This document shows positions 12,598 through 25,200 of a stretch of DNA of 64,000 bases, in pieces. The notes beneath the pieces are model-generated. The model did not search any database. It was not told the origin of the DNA and saw nothing but the letters and a program-made list of their open reading frames with translations. Made by a program: the position numbers and the translations under genes. The stretch is taken from positions 5,938,001 to 6,002,000 of the forward strand of contig NC_064239.1 of NCBI RefSeq assembly GCF_023101765.2, in the 5' to 3' direction. Position 1 is the stretch's first letter. Each line of letters starts with the position of its first letter. This DNA is from Spodoptera frugiperda (lineage: Eukaryota; Arthropoda; Insecta; Lepidoptera; Noctuidae).

Positions 12598-14988
12598 ATG
12601 GCGTCAACAGGCAGTACACCTTTTCCGAAATGGCAACTTGCAATTCTTCTTGGCGCACCTCTTGCCATCGGTTTAGGTTACCTTTATCTCAGAAAGAGAT
12701 TGGAAGATCCAGAAAAGAAAAAAGTGTCCGAATTAAAAGCTAAAACTACCATTTCATTGGATAATGAAGAAAATAACGCAAAAGTCTCTGAGAGCGCTAT
12801 CGACCGCGCCATGAAACTGAAAGGTGCCGGAAACCGGGCTTTCCATGCAGGAGAATATGATAAAGCTATAGCTTTGTACAACGAAGCCATCGAAGCATGC
12901 CCCCCCGACCGTCCAGTGGACCTTGCCACTTTTTATCAAAATCGGTCAGCATGCTACGAAAAACGCGAAATGTGGGAGCAAGTTAAGGAAGATTGTACAT
13001 TTGCTCTGAAACTTAATGAGAAGTATGTGAAAGCTTTCTTGAGACGTTCTCGTGCTGCTGAAAAAAGTGGTGATCTGGTCCTAGCCCTTGAAGATGTTAC
13101 TTCCGCCTGCATCCTTGAGAGGTTCCAAGTACAAAGTTCTTTAGTTAATGCTGACAGGATTTTGAAAGCTCTAGGTAGACAACACGCTCGCGAAGCATTG
13201 GCTAAACGTCGCCCAGTCATGCCGTCTAAGCATTTCATTAAAACATATTTCTCTGCATTCTCTGAGGATCCAATTACAAAAATACAACTTGATGATAAAA
13301 CTGTTAAGGGTTTTGCTAAAGCAAAACAAGCTCTGGATGCTCAAGATTATGATTCCATTGTAGATGCATGCACTGAAGAAATCAAAGAGGATGGAAAATA
13401 CAAAAATGAAGCTCTGTTGTTGCGTTCAACCTTCTATTTACTGTTGGGAAGGCATGATGATGCCCAGGCAGATCTTGCAAAAGTAATTGACAGTGATGCT
13501 TCTACCAAGGTTAAGGTTAATGCTTTGATCAAGCGTGCTTCATTGTTTACTCAGTTGGAGAATACTGAGCGCTGTCTAGAGGATTTTGCTAAGGCTGCTC
13601 AGCTGGATCCTAACAACTCGGATATCTACCACCACCGTGGACAAGTGTACTTGCTTTTGGAGCGTATGGATGAAGCAACAGCTGAATTTGCAAAGGCGGT
13701 CGAGTTGAACCCTGACTTTTCTATTGCTTATATACAGAAGTGCTATGCTGATTACAGACATGCACAAATCAACAAGAATATGGGTGCTCTGGCACAAGTG
13801 CGCTCTGATTTTGAAAGGGCCTTGGAAAAGTTCCCTCGATGTGCTGAAGCATACATTCTGTATGCTCAAGTTTTGTCAGATCAGCAGGAATGGGGCCGTG
13901 CTGAAGCATTGTTTGATGCTGCACTCTCAGTAGATCCCAACAATGCTACTTTGTATGTACACAAGGGGCTGGTGCAGCTGCAGAAGAGCACAGATTTTGA
14001 TAAGGCTGTAAAATTGATTAACAAAGCCATTGAGATGGATGACAAATGTGACTTCGCATATGAGACACTTGGTACAATTGAAGTACAGAGGTGAGTTAAA
14101 TTATAATTACTACCTAGGTATTTATTATCCAAGTTTACAGTGATAATGCTATAATTATTTCATTAATGACTTTATGCCTATTGTAGATAGATTCATGCCC
14201 TGCAAAAATAATATCTACTATTTCTTAACTATTGACATGCTTTACTGATGTATTATCTGCTGTTATCACTGAGCTGGTTTATCGTTCATGGCTGTAAATA
14301 TTTAAAGTGATAAGAAATACTAGATTACATTGTCTTGAAAAAAAAAATGTTGTTATGTAAGATACAACAATCCTGCAGTTGTCTCGTTTGTTTCATCATA
14401 ATCAATACCTTGTTTCTTGTAACAACTGGACTTAGACCTTTTAAATTAATTATGTCTCTAGTATTAATATTAATTTAATTACTAAACACAGCACACTATC
14501 TTAATGTCATATTTGTATAGTAGATATTAAAATTAATCATATTCATAAAATTACAAATCAATTGTTTGCATTGTAATGTTTATCAAATCTCATTAAGAAG
14601 CAAGTCCCTTGTTTAATGTGTGCAACACTACAGAGTCTATATCCATACAGATTGACTGCAGAGAAAATTATCTACAACATTAAACTTTTTAATCACTGGA
14701 GGGTAGTTTGGTAACATCCAGTTGATTTATGTCTAGTTGTTTGTGGCATATATTAATATTATTTACTTATCCACTATTATTATAAGTCTATTTGAATTGG
14801 TTTTTTTAATTAATCATTTTTATTCTCTTTACAGAGGAAACCTGAGACGATCCTTAGAATCATTTGAAAAGGCTATATCATTAGCTAAAACTGAACTAGA
14901 GATGACACATCTGTTCTCTCTGAAAGATGCTGCAGCTGCACAACTGAAGGTATCTGAGCGCTGGGGATTGGACTGGACTGTCAGCTAG
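12598..14988 (+). CDS. TOMM70: Mitochondrial import receptor subunit TOM70
   Basis: Two exons, 12598-14090 and 14835-14988 (split Arg codon AG|A), code for 548 aa. The open frame of exon 1 would run four bases into the intron and stop; splicing at AG|GTGAGT restores the family C terminus, including EMTHLFSLKDAAAAQ. The N terminus has a single membrane anchor at about residues 12-31 followed by basic RKR, the Nin-Cout topology of TOM70. TPR repeats follow: one pair near 70-150 that binds Hsp70/Hsp90 C termini, then the C-terminal TPR array (for example AKAAQLDPNNSDIYHHRGQV) that binds carrier preproteins. It sits in the outer mitochondrial membrane and receives chaperone-delivered precursors. 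Start choice: first ATG, AGAAATGG context, directly before the anchor. No defects seen. Confidence 0.96.
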
Positions 14989-17900
14989 ACTTGTGCCACA
15001 TAGCTTGCCTCATGCTCAACGAGAATAATACCTGGCCGTCCAAGATTTGCCAGAGAGCTCAGTATATTGTTAATTAATTATTCTCTCTGTTTGTATCCAA
15101 CTATCTCTTTTCATCATTGCAAAAAATATGTTATTTGTTGAAGCTTTAAGAAGAGTGCTTGAGATACTATTATTTCAATGTGTCATATCACTTCTTAGAT
15201 GTTATCAAAGAAATGTGCCAGATGGTATTCTCGTTGTGGGCTACTGGTACCTAGCCGCCGCGGACTCGTATCGCAACGATAGTTAGGTTTGGTGTTAATA
15301 TTCTAGCAAGCTTCTTTTAACGAAGCTTTTAATTTCCCAAACTATTGTATGACTTAGGTGCACCCAATGCATTTGTAAAAATGACAGTTTCCACAATGTT
15401 CTTTCTTGGAGTCAGTAGCTAAACAAAACTATAACTATTTTACAGTGTTTCCATAATATATCACAAAAGTTTAAAATAGCTACAAGTAGTTGTGTTACAG
15501 TCAAAGTGGTTAATTAGCTATTATACATAATAGCCAATTGCTTCGGTAATGTAGTGCATTAATCACTCTATTCGGATATTATTCATAATAGCAAGCCAAA
15601 GTTAGCTGAAGTATTAAACATAATACCATCCAATGGACTTATCCTCCCGCTCTTCAACACGTCACCGCGAGCCGTGGTGGTGGCTGACACAATAGTTTTT
15701 GTTGTTATTTTACCAGAAATATAGAATTATAATACAGTTCAAGTCTAGTGTTATAATTATATTACCTACTAGATTAAGTTTAGTAAGATAATTACAGGCG
15801 TGTAATACGGGGCTGTGGCGGAGGCGGTAGCCTTCAATGACTTACTTTGGGACAACAGCTAAACTACATAGTCCCAATGCTTCTGCTGACAGTGTCTGAA
15901 GTAACCTAACGAATTATATGACATTCCGTCAAGCCATTTGAACCTATTCGCCTATAATTTCGGGTTGCCCTTTTTTATTAGATTCTATAATATAATTGTT
16001 TTGTTTGATTCTATGGTATTTTATTACTATTTAATCTTTATGCCTTCTTATTTTATTACTTTATCTAAGTTTTCGAAGATATTATATATGTATAATAGCT
16101 ATTATACTACTACTACAATGACAAGTTAGTCATTGTGATCTATTCTGTATTTTTTTCACTGTCTCTAAATTCATTACATATTATTTATAATGGCTGGATA
16201 GTATAAATAATATCCGGATACTTTGGCTGTAACAGTTACACTAAAATATTTGTAAATATTTATTAAATTCTATTAAAACTGCCGTGGCAATGTAGATGTA
16301 CATTGATTTATTGGCATTTATTCGAAATTTTTTATTAAAAATGTCAAATAAAAATTATGTAAGTTGTATGCCTGCTTCATATTGAAGTGGTGAACTAATC
16401 GTCTCCCAAGAAAACCTTTAGTTTAACTGATTATACATTTCTGCATTTAGTATGAACAAAATACGAACTAAATTGTTATGTAACATAATATTATGTTGGA
16501 TTTATTATTGAAAAATTAATAAAATCCTGTCATTTAATTGTAATTGTATTGTTAGTGTAATGCATCTAGAAGTGAATGATTATTGTTGAGACTGAGCGGG
16601 AAAGTTACGTAGGTCATGTTCTTTTTCTTAAGTTTATAAACTTATCGTCTTTACATTGTGATATATTATTGATTTTTTATTTGCATTTATAGCCACTGAT
16701 ATGGATTGTATATTGAGTTTTAAATTTATATAATACCTGTAGAGTTTTTTAAAACATGTACGAATTGTCGCTCAGTCGCTACATTATAACATGAATAAAA
16801 TTTTAATGTTTCAATATTGTCTTAGTTAACTTTACTTATATTTACTGAGACTCGCGTGATTGGAGTTACTTATTCATAATAGGAATGATGACGGGGTATG
16901 AAAATTAAAAATCAATTTAGTCCGTCAGTTAAATAATAAAAAATATTAGACACGTATTTTTTTATTTTGCCGTATAAAAAACAACTTAAAACAAATCAAA
17001 GTTTAAGAGTTAGCTAACTACGTCACTTTTGAGTTTTATACACAAAAGTGACGTTATGCGTTATTTCAAATCAATTTATCGTTGAAAGTAATTGTTTCTT
17101 TAAAAAATAAAAAATACCTGTCTAACGTTTTAAAATGATTCCCAGGCGGACCTTAAAAAAAAATTGTCATCTACCCTATTAATATGTATGCATACAATAC
17201 AAGATGACGAGAATGTTCATTTTTTGTTGTTACAAAAAAGACAAATTAAGGACTGTTGACTGTCTTGAGTTGCCCGACGTGGTACGTATTTATTTGGGTC
17301 CAAAGAATGATTCCGAGTCAGAAACACTATAAATCGTAAATGATATGTACTACACTAGACGTGTGTTTTGCTTACGTATTTGGGAAAGCGCCCTAAGTTT
17401 GCGGTGGTGATTGCGTACTGGGTGCGTTCAATACATTGATTCGTAGTGCAGCATACGAAAAATACTTAGGTATCTTAGTTTACACCAGACAAGTACATTA
17501 GATCATCGAAATACAAGGTGTCAAGGTGTAGTTTGTGACCCTTTGTAAAGTAAAATTTAAATTAATTAAAAAGTTTCATGAAATTATTTTTAGAAACTGT
17601 ATTTTTCCTTTGACAAGGCTTTTCCATAATTTTGGGGTCACCACGCGTCTCGCTTTACATAATTATATGACAAGCGTGAACTCAACCGCCTAGAAATAAA
17701 TTGTTCCCATAGGAAATAGATGATGTTTTGGATGCACCCTTAAATTTTCAGTTAGAATGTGAATTTAGAATAGTAGCTCGCTGAGATGGTTCTACAAGAG
17801 TTGTTACCTCACCGATAGTGGATAGTTATCAATTTATGGAAACTACGAAATACATTATTGAAAATTAATTACAATTAGTTTTACTTAAAATTGCAATGTC

Positions 17901-18556
17901 ACTATAATCACTGCTACCCAGCTGCGGCCTAAAAATATCTACTCTGCATGAGTCAGAATGTTGCATCAATATCGAAATAGACCGGCTTTAAGCGTCATGT
18001 ACCTATCTGTAGTCAGCTTGCATTGGTCAATCTAATCACGCCCAATCTTTTCGGCCCGTGATCAGACCGATTATATTAAATAGTCCTTGGTGAGACTGGC
18101 AGCCATGGACTCTATGGTGGAATAAAATCGACGAAACTGAACAATATTCGTGTATTCCAACCATTAATAGTTAAAAAAACGGAATGAAACTACCTAGTTT
18201 AAACCGAGAAAGAAACGGACGTTTGCTGTAAGTAGGTACCTACCCAGTGCGTATAATTTAATTATTTAATTATAAATTTAATTAAAATATATAGCGAAAT
18301 AGGTAGCGATTTATCCTACGTGGGATTCTGACAATCCCACAAAGGAAATCATTTAGGTACGAGGTATTCTGCCATTGATAACCATGCAGTGAGTTGAGTG
18401 AAAGTGCCATTAGACTATCTTCAAGTACCTGCCTAATATAATTATATTTTTTCAGCCCTTATAGGATTACAACTACATGCTACTATTACTACCTACCTAA
18501 TCTCCAAGATCTAGTTGGTCAGTCTTAGTTTATGTCACAATCACACATGTTAATAA
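14989..18556. other. TOMM70 3' UTR and intergenic DNA
   Basis: No gene is recognised. The first part should be the TOMM70 3' UTR. AATAAA hexamers appear only late, at about 16347, 16518 and 16794, so the 3' UTR may be 1.3-1.8 kb if no variant signal is used earlier. Several short A/T hairpins with GCTATTATA..TAATAGC type arms lie at 15515-15600 and 16090-16110. The remainder is unremarkable. Confidence 0.55.
17021..17053. repeat. Perfect 11-bp inverted repeat with CRE-like core
   Basis: Arms CGTCACTTTTG (17021-17031) and CAAAAGTGACG (17043-17053) flank an 11-nt loop. Both arms hold a TGACG half-site. It may be a MITE remnant or a chance palindrome. Confidence 0.5.
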
Positions 18557-18749
18557 ATGTTGTTATTCATAATATTGAATTTCATTATTATTATCGATAA
18601 GTCCTGTTCATTGTTGTGTTATAATGGAACGTTTACATCCAGACTTTATGGAAATGATCCCGTCTCCTACAGAGGACTATTTGGCCCTAGTCGGACAGCT
18701 ATTGCAAGAACACGTTGTATGCTAACGACACAGTGCGATACGTGTTCAG
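18557..18749 (+). CDS. Orphan or alternative first exon of a Ly6-type protein
   Basis: The open frame starts MLLFIILNFIIII, a strong signal peptide, followed by LLCYN, the same opening as the complete Ly6 gene 1.4 kb downstream. It ends at a good donor (TTCAG|GTATTATG) in phase 1, the same phase as exon 1 of that gene. No matching second or third exon was found between 18750 and 20168. It is therefore either an alternative first exon splicing to 20440, or the remaining first exon of a decayed tandem duplicate. The mature part has only a few cysteines (LLCYN, RC, QCDTC), unlike the regular Ly6 pattern. That pattern argues for divergence or decay. Confidence 0.5.
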
Positions 18750-18813
18750 GTATTATGTTTAATATATTTTACAAAATTAATCAATATAGATACATAAGAA
18801 AGTCGGTACCTAC

Positions 18814-18955
18814 TTTTTTGAGGGGGAAAATTATCTAATTTCTGCTTCCGTCCTGGGTGAGGCGAAACAAAGGTTCAGAATCTTACTGACTAAAAACCAC
18901 CCGTTCCAACTCCTGTTTTCAACTGGAGGTTCGGTAACCCTAGCGCATAGAATAC
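18814..18955 (+). repeat. Interspersed repeat D, copy 1
   Basis: Begins with a T run and GAGGGGGAAAATTATCTAAT, then TTACTGACTAAAAACCACCC, then a GGTTCGGTAACCC-type block. A second copy in the same orientation is at 34521-34690. It is non-coding, probably a SINE or LINE tail. Confidence 0.6.
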
Positions 18956-20168
18956 TATTGTAATACTAGGAAAGTGGGTACCTACATAATAGCACAGTTA
19001 ATTTGATTGTAATTTTCATTCCATAATATACCTACCTACTAAGAAGTAGGTACGTATAATAAGTAGATTATATATATAGTAGGTATGTAGGACGTAGGTA
19101 CCTATCTAACTATCGAGCGTTAAACGTAATATAGTATTAGGTAGTACGACACTACTAGATGAAGATGCACGGTTGATAGCAATCACTATTCTCAGAAAGC
19201 ACGTTGCCCCGAAAACTTTATTGGTAGGAAATATTTTTCGTTGATATCTCGGTCCATAGAAAGTACTTGATAGATAACCCTGGTCATAGATAGCATTTTT
19301 TACATAAACTTCTTTCATAGAAACCACTTTAACAGAGGCCTTGGTTCACAGAAAGCGCCTTCAATTGAAACAACGCACGTGGACATTTACCAGAGACATA
19401 AAGTACCTAGCGACTTGGATATTGCGCGAATCAAGTAGCAGGAATAAACAGTTTAGTTACAAGCGTAGGCGATGTATAAACAACTCATGCGTCGATAGCT
19501 TCAGAAACTGGAACAAATAAATTTTGTCCTGGAAGCAACAGTACCTATATCTACAATTTGGGACAAAGAATATATGGATGCTTTAGTAGTAACTAGTTAT
19601 ATTCCATTCAGTGCACTACTAGCGCACTGGGCGAAATTTCTTTAGCGCCTCCTTTTTGATGATGGGGGCAAACCCTTAAAAGGCGCCTATGTTTTTGGGA
19701 AAAACGACAAGGGAGTGTGGAATTTTGTTGCAAACAACCGAGCTTTCTGCATCTAGTGGTGTCGTACAAACGTAATTCTATATTACGTTCAACGCTTATA
19801 ACTATCTACTTACCTATATTCATTCCCATGTAGGTAGTTGTAAATCTTAAATAGGTATTCAAATCTTTGAAATAAATTCTCGGGGGTAAATACGAGTGAT
19901 ATTACGCTCACAATGCAAAGTAGAGTCGGAAATATTTCTGTATTCAGTCAGTATTTGCATTGGTATTTGAAGTCGGCCTATTTCAATTTTGTGTAACTCT
20001 CTTGATGTTTTTTTTGACATATTAACTGTCTAGTTTAACGCTGTCATAAGTTGTATAAATTCACAATGACACACTCGTTTCCTTACGCATGAATGCTACT
20101 TCATATAAACCCTGTTCACTTAACGGTGGCTGTGATAAAGTTTATTTAGATTCCAAATATGCACACAC
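18956..20168. other. Intergenic or intronic DNA between Ly6-type exons
   Basis: No coding signal. 19230-19370 contains several loosely repeated CATAGAAA/CACAGAAAGC segments. If the exon at 18557 is an alternative first exon, this stretch is intron. Confidence 0.5.
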
Positions 20169-21266
20169 ATGTTGTTAATAAAGTTGTGGCTTTGGTTATT
20201 ATTTTTGTTTAAAACAAATGAGGCACTCCTCTGTTATAACTGTTCGACGACACAGCGCGAGTGGTCTCGCTGCGGAGGTGATTTCGTGCCGACCAATCTC
20301 GGATTTAACAGCACTCGGATGTTTCTTGTCAATTGTACAGGAGGTGTTTACAACTACCTATAATACTTTAAGATGTAGTTTATCGTGATCCAATATAGGC
20401 ACGAAAACTTAATACTTATCTAAATTAATTTTACCGCAGAAAACGCAATGTGCTTTGTGAGGTCATGGAATGCAAGGGCGCGTCATGCGTGGATAGTGCA
20501 GAGAGGATGTTACCTACCGACAGGAGACGATACACTTCCCCGATCCGTGAATATCCCCACAAGGGCTATGTCTTGTAAACATGAAAGGTAAGTTATGTAT
20601 TTATACATTATTAATAACAAGCTTCTGCCAGCGGCTTCGCCCACGTTCCCGAGGATAAAAAGTAGCCTATGTGTAATTCCAGACCATAATCTACCCCTGT
20701 TTAAAATTTCATCCCAGTCCCTTTAGATGTTTTGACGTGATTCAGTAACAAACATAAACTCGCGAACTTTCGCATCTATAATAGCGGTTCAAGCTAATTT
20801 CGACCATCAGCCTTACAGTTACAGTGTAAGGCCCACTGTATGTAACCTAACATTCGACAAACATAATATTTGCATTTGGTACCTACATGATAAAAAATAA
20901 TCAGTGTTATGCCCAGAATATTAATGTATAATTACACCAAGTTTCATCGTAATGAGACAGGTAGTTTTTGCGTGATGCTTGAAAATACACATAGCCAGAC
21001 AAAAAAATCTTTTCACATTTTTGGGTTCAGTGTATATCTAGTAACACCCCCTACTATTTACTTTTTTAATATGTCTTTAACGTCGAGCAAACTATTTCAG
21101 ACATGCTGAAGCAGAGTACAAGGTCTGTCTGTGTCGAGCAGATTGGTGCAACTCGGCGTCCAGCTTGGTGCCTTCTATTGCACAATATTTTTATAAGTCG
21201 TTAACATACATAGTTGGAAATATAATAATTATTTTTTGGACGAATAAGTTACCCATCTTTATATAA
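20169..21266 (+). CDS. Ly6/quiver-type three-finger protein, probably membrane anchored
   Basis: Three exons, 20169-20343, 20440-20587 and 21101-21266 (phases 1 and 2), sum to 489 nt, or 162 aa. Residues 1-20 form a signal peptide (LLIKLWLWLLFLF). The mature part opens LLCYNC and carries ten cysteines, including GCYLP, MSC, the CLC pair and WCN near the end. This matches the cysteine arrangement of the insect Ly6/uPAR proteins of the quiver/sleepless group, including the family-typical CFVRSW and YKVCLCRADWCN segments. An NST sequon is visible in exon 1. The C terminus is hydrophobic (YIVGNIIIIF), as expected for GPI attachment, although a short polar tail follows. Known members modulate ion channels, nicotinic receptors or septate junctions. 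Which subgroup this belongs to cannot be told. Unannotated exon-level reading would miss exons 2 and 3. Confidence 0.85.
20623..20783 (+). repeat. LINE 3'-end fragment in Ly6 intron 2
   Basis: Same block order as 361-531: CCAGCGGCTTCGCCCACGTT, TTTTGACGTGATTCAGTAAC, and CTTTCGCATCTATAATA at the end. The copy is truncated and non-coding. Confidence 0.65.
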
Positions 21267-21278
21267 ACAAAAAATATA

Positions 21279-21641
21279 ATGTTTACTAGTTCACAACTTA
21301 CGTCGACGCTGTTTTACTTATCTGCCGTTGACCCTCCATCATACCTAGATGCTCCTTATAGGCTACACTGGATCGCAATAAATGTGACTTTATGGGTTTA
21401 TAAGCAGCTTTCACTTTATCTAAGGTGTCTGTCTATTTCTACGAAAAGGATGGTAAGAAATGTGTGTGTTAGTGGGCCGCGTCCGCTGGTCGCACGTGTC
21501 TTTTTTGTAGACATGCATCAATCTAAACCAACATACTTAATTAGAAAAATGGAAAATTATCTAAATAACAATTTTATCGGAGATAATCTATTTGACGTAG
21601 TGCTAAATAAACTGGAAGCTTCTAAAAATAAAACTTCGTAG
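21279..21641 (+). CDS. Unassigned open reading frame, 120 codons
   Basis: The frame starts 12 bp after the Ly6 stop codon, so it may simply be 3' UTR sequence. Its last third (FIGDNLFDVVLNKLEASKNK) looks protein-like, but no family is recognised. A good donor (AAGGATG|GTAAGAAAT, cut after 21453) and a good acceptor (TCTTTTTTGTAG, exon from 21511) lie inside the frame. Joined in a second frame, they give YEKDDMHQSK running into the same C terminus. This suggests the true structure, if any, is spliced and that the long frame is only partly real. No upstream exon could be fixed. Confidence 0.25.
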   Translation: MFTSSQLTSTLFYLSAVDPPSYLDAPYRLHWIAINVTLWVYKQLSLYLRCLSISTKRMVRNVCVSGPRPLVARVFFVDMHQSKPTYLIRKMENYLNNNFIGDNLFDVVLNKLEASKNKTS

Positions 21642-22232
21642 TTGCTATAGAAATTATTAGGTATAATTGTTTATTTAATCGTACTTAATACTAAAATAAA
21701 TACATTCACTAAATAAGTACGTAGTTACTAAACTAATTAATACAAAATGTAGTCTCATTAAAATCCAATTCGTCATGTTCGCCACTTCAACTAGCTCTTC
21801 ATTTGGTGAAACAAAATAATTTATTGTTGTTTAACATTTTTTGTAATTCAGGTCATATACCTAGATAGAACCTATAATATTGGTTAGACAGTTTGCCGAA
21901 GGGGATACAATACAATGCTCTGTGTACTTACATCCATTGTAGGCAAAGTCAAAACGATTTTATATCTAGTTAATAATACGTAACAATCTCTTGTTGTGAT
22001 GCGCACCTCACTTTTGTAGAGCTGGCTAGCTGTAGGTGTTTGCAAGTCAAGTACATGGTTAAATTATGTTCTGATCCATCGGTGGGGTCAATCAAATACA
22101 ATTTAGTTATAATTTAAGTTGTTAAATTTACTAACGCTCTTTCTCTGCACCAAAATAGTTTTCGTTTTTTTTTTTTGGTATTGTGCTATGTAATTTAATC
22201 TAATAGGTCTCAGAAATGCACTCAGGTAAAAT
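21642..22232. other. Intergenic or UTR sequence
   Basis: A 590-bp gap between a plus-strand and a minus-strand gene. It should hold the 3' UTRs of both. It has AATAAA-like hexamers near 21696 and A/T-rich sequence. No further gene is seen. Confidence 0.5.
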
Positions 22233-25200
22233 TCATCTCCCATCTTCTTGTTCATTGTCGTCGTCATCTTCATCCAGTTCATCAATGGCCTGTGCAGCAT
22301 CACTTGTAACAGCTTGCGCAATTAATCCAGTAATACTTGTTTCATTTTTTTTACCTTCTAAAAAGTTATAAACGAATTCATCAATAGTTTCTTCGTCAAA
22401 GGGCAGTAAGTCTTCGAGGTCAATCTGACGCTTTGTTCTTGTCTCTTTAGTGGTTTTTCTAGCAGTAGAGTAATCATTTTCATCATTGTCTACAATACCC
22501 TTCCGATATATTTCTATTGGCACATCACTACCATCACTAACGTCGTATTTTATTCCTAGATCGGTTTCTTGTATTTCTATAGACCCCAGACCACTGTCAA
22601 CCAATGTTTTTAAATTTTTAGCTTTGTTAGTTCGATTGGCGTCTGTTAAATCCAATTTTTTTGCAGATTTTTTCGTTTTGGGATGTAGATGTTTAACTTC
22701 ATTTGTTTCTAAAGATTTGGAAATTTCATTATTAGCTGTTTCTTTTCCAACTGAAGCTTTTGGTTTTGAACTATATGTTTTAACTTTGGAGTGACCTTGT
22801 ATTATGAGATACATTGGCACAGTCGGTATTTCAGTCGTTTGTTTGATGGTTTCTGAATACTCTTCTATGGTTGTTGGAATCGGTGTGGTAAAACGATTGT
22901 GTAAATACGGTCCATGCGTGTACAAGGCTGGCATTTTATTTGAAACCTGTGAGTTCACATGGAATGGTTGCTTGTGAGGTACTGTTGGATTTTCGACAAT
23001 TTTGGCTGGAGGTGGCGGTTGCATAGTTTGCATTGTTTCAATTTGTATGTCGTCTGGTTTCTTTTCATTAAATATGTGAACAGTCTCAGAAGCGTGAGCA
23101 TAGAGATTATCTTCTGGTCTTTCGGGACCATTAACCATTGGCATGGACATCATAGGACCAAGCATATCGAATAAGCTTGTTTCTAATTTTGTTTCTGTAG
23201 TGGGTACGGGTGTGGGCTGGAACACAACTGTATTTATTTTTTCAGTTGTTGTTTCTTCTGGTGTTTCCGTAGAAACTTCTATTGTTTCTGTTGTTTTTTC
23301 AGTTGGCCATGTCACTTGAGTGGAGCTCGCAGTAACAGGTACTGGTGTTGTGGGCGGTAATGCGGTTGGGACAAATGTTGAAGTAACGAAGGGGTTTAGT
23401 ATTAACTTGGGAGGAGGAGGAGATTCTGATAACATTGGTTTGTAAAACGAATATGGATGTTTGGAATAATCGGAATTTTCATTCAAAATTAGATTATGCG
23501 TTTCATTTGCAGCATCTTTGTCGTCTATAGGTGTGGTTGGTCCCCATCCAGCATAATCACTACTTACTGCATTCTCTATGATTTTAGTTTCATTAGCATT
23601 ACTTATCCAGTTTTGGGTAGTTGTTGATGATTGATAAATTAAATTTGATTCTTGCAATGCGTACAAAGATGTAAGATGTTCAGAAGTGGGTGTGGTATCC
23701 TGAATTACGCTCTGAAGAGGATGATTTACCTGAATTTGTGGCGGTACTTTTTTGTTCACGGCAGGTTTATCTTCCGATAGGATAAAGAGCGGCGGTTGGT
23801 GGCCAGGAGGAGGTGGTGGCGGGGGCACTAGAATTGTCATTGGATAGTGCTCGCTCAGTTTGTAGGTAAAGTCTTCGTACTTATTCGGTAGAGGCCTGTG
23901 TGCGGGACGTCTCGGTGGTAAGGGCGGCTGCCGGGAGGTAACACTCGGCTTCCGAGATGATACGCCGAGCATTAATACTTCTGATTTCCTTTCGGGATAA
24001 TGTTCTCGTTCCAATCTAGTATCGTCTGCCCAGTAGTGGACTCGTTCGAGGACAGGTGGTTCATAATCATACGTCGGGTCGTTGCGAAGCGGGTCTCCAC
24101 GGCCAGTTAGTGGCTTCCATTGCTCAAAGTCCATACGCGGGGAGAATATCGACGTCAAGGTGCCTTGGTTATCAGTTTCTGCTCCATCTGAAATTAATGT
24201 TGAGGTCACATGTTACGTTTATTGCTTTTTTTTTCAGTTTCTGTTACATTCACTGTTTGCTTTAATTCCAAATATTATACCTAAGTGATTTTCGTTAACA
24301 TTTAAACTATTGGGATTAAATTTTCATTTACAACATCAAGTAGCAACAAGTTTAAATTTAATGTTGTTTGCTCTAAATCGTAACTGATCCACCACATTTT
24401 GTACAGACTAGATGTCTTATCTTGTACCTACTCGATCGATATGGGACAATCTTATAAAAACGGGCACCTAAATAAATAATAACGACATAAATATACCTAC
24501 TCTAATAATTGTTTCATATGTGAAATTGTGAATACTTACATGTAATATTGGCAATTTGGTTGATGGGTGCCGTGTCGGTCGCAATCAAGTCGGAGGAGAA
24601 CGAACGGGAAGAGGTTACTGCCACAAGGAACAATAACAGCAGAATGTGCCGTAGTATCTGTAATTATAAAGAAACAAGTTGTTTATAAGTTATTAACAAG
24701 TTTTTTTCAATAGTACACTCAGTTTTTGCTTGCTTGCTAACAAAAGGTACCTACTTCTGGCTCCGTGCTACTGTAATATCCATATTAAGAAGTATCTATA
24801 CATATATTATATTGTCATATCGTCTCCCGTCGGGGTACGCAGAATAATTCAACATTCATCAAAATCTTCAGCACGGTTTTCATGTCAATGGAATTGGCTT
24901 TAATTTGGCAATACGTCACTACTTGTTTGAACTATGGCTTGTTCAGGTGGCAAGTGCTAACCGTGTGTTTTGATAACGCGCGTTTACATACAACTACATA
25001 TGTATTTACATTTCACTATACATGCTACAGTACTGCTTGAATAAAATATATGTAGTTGTGGATAGGATAGATAGCAAGCGTAAATCAAAACCGCTGAACG
25101 TAGACTAAGTCTTACGACATAAGTCCATATTCAGCTAATTTTCAGTCGTAATTTCTGTGCAGTTTCACGTTGAGACATTTAATAAAAACATTTTTTTACA

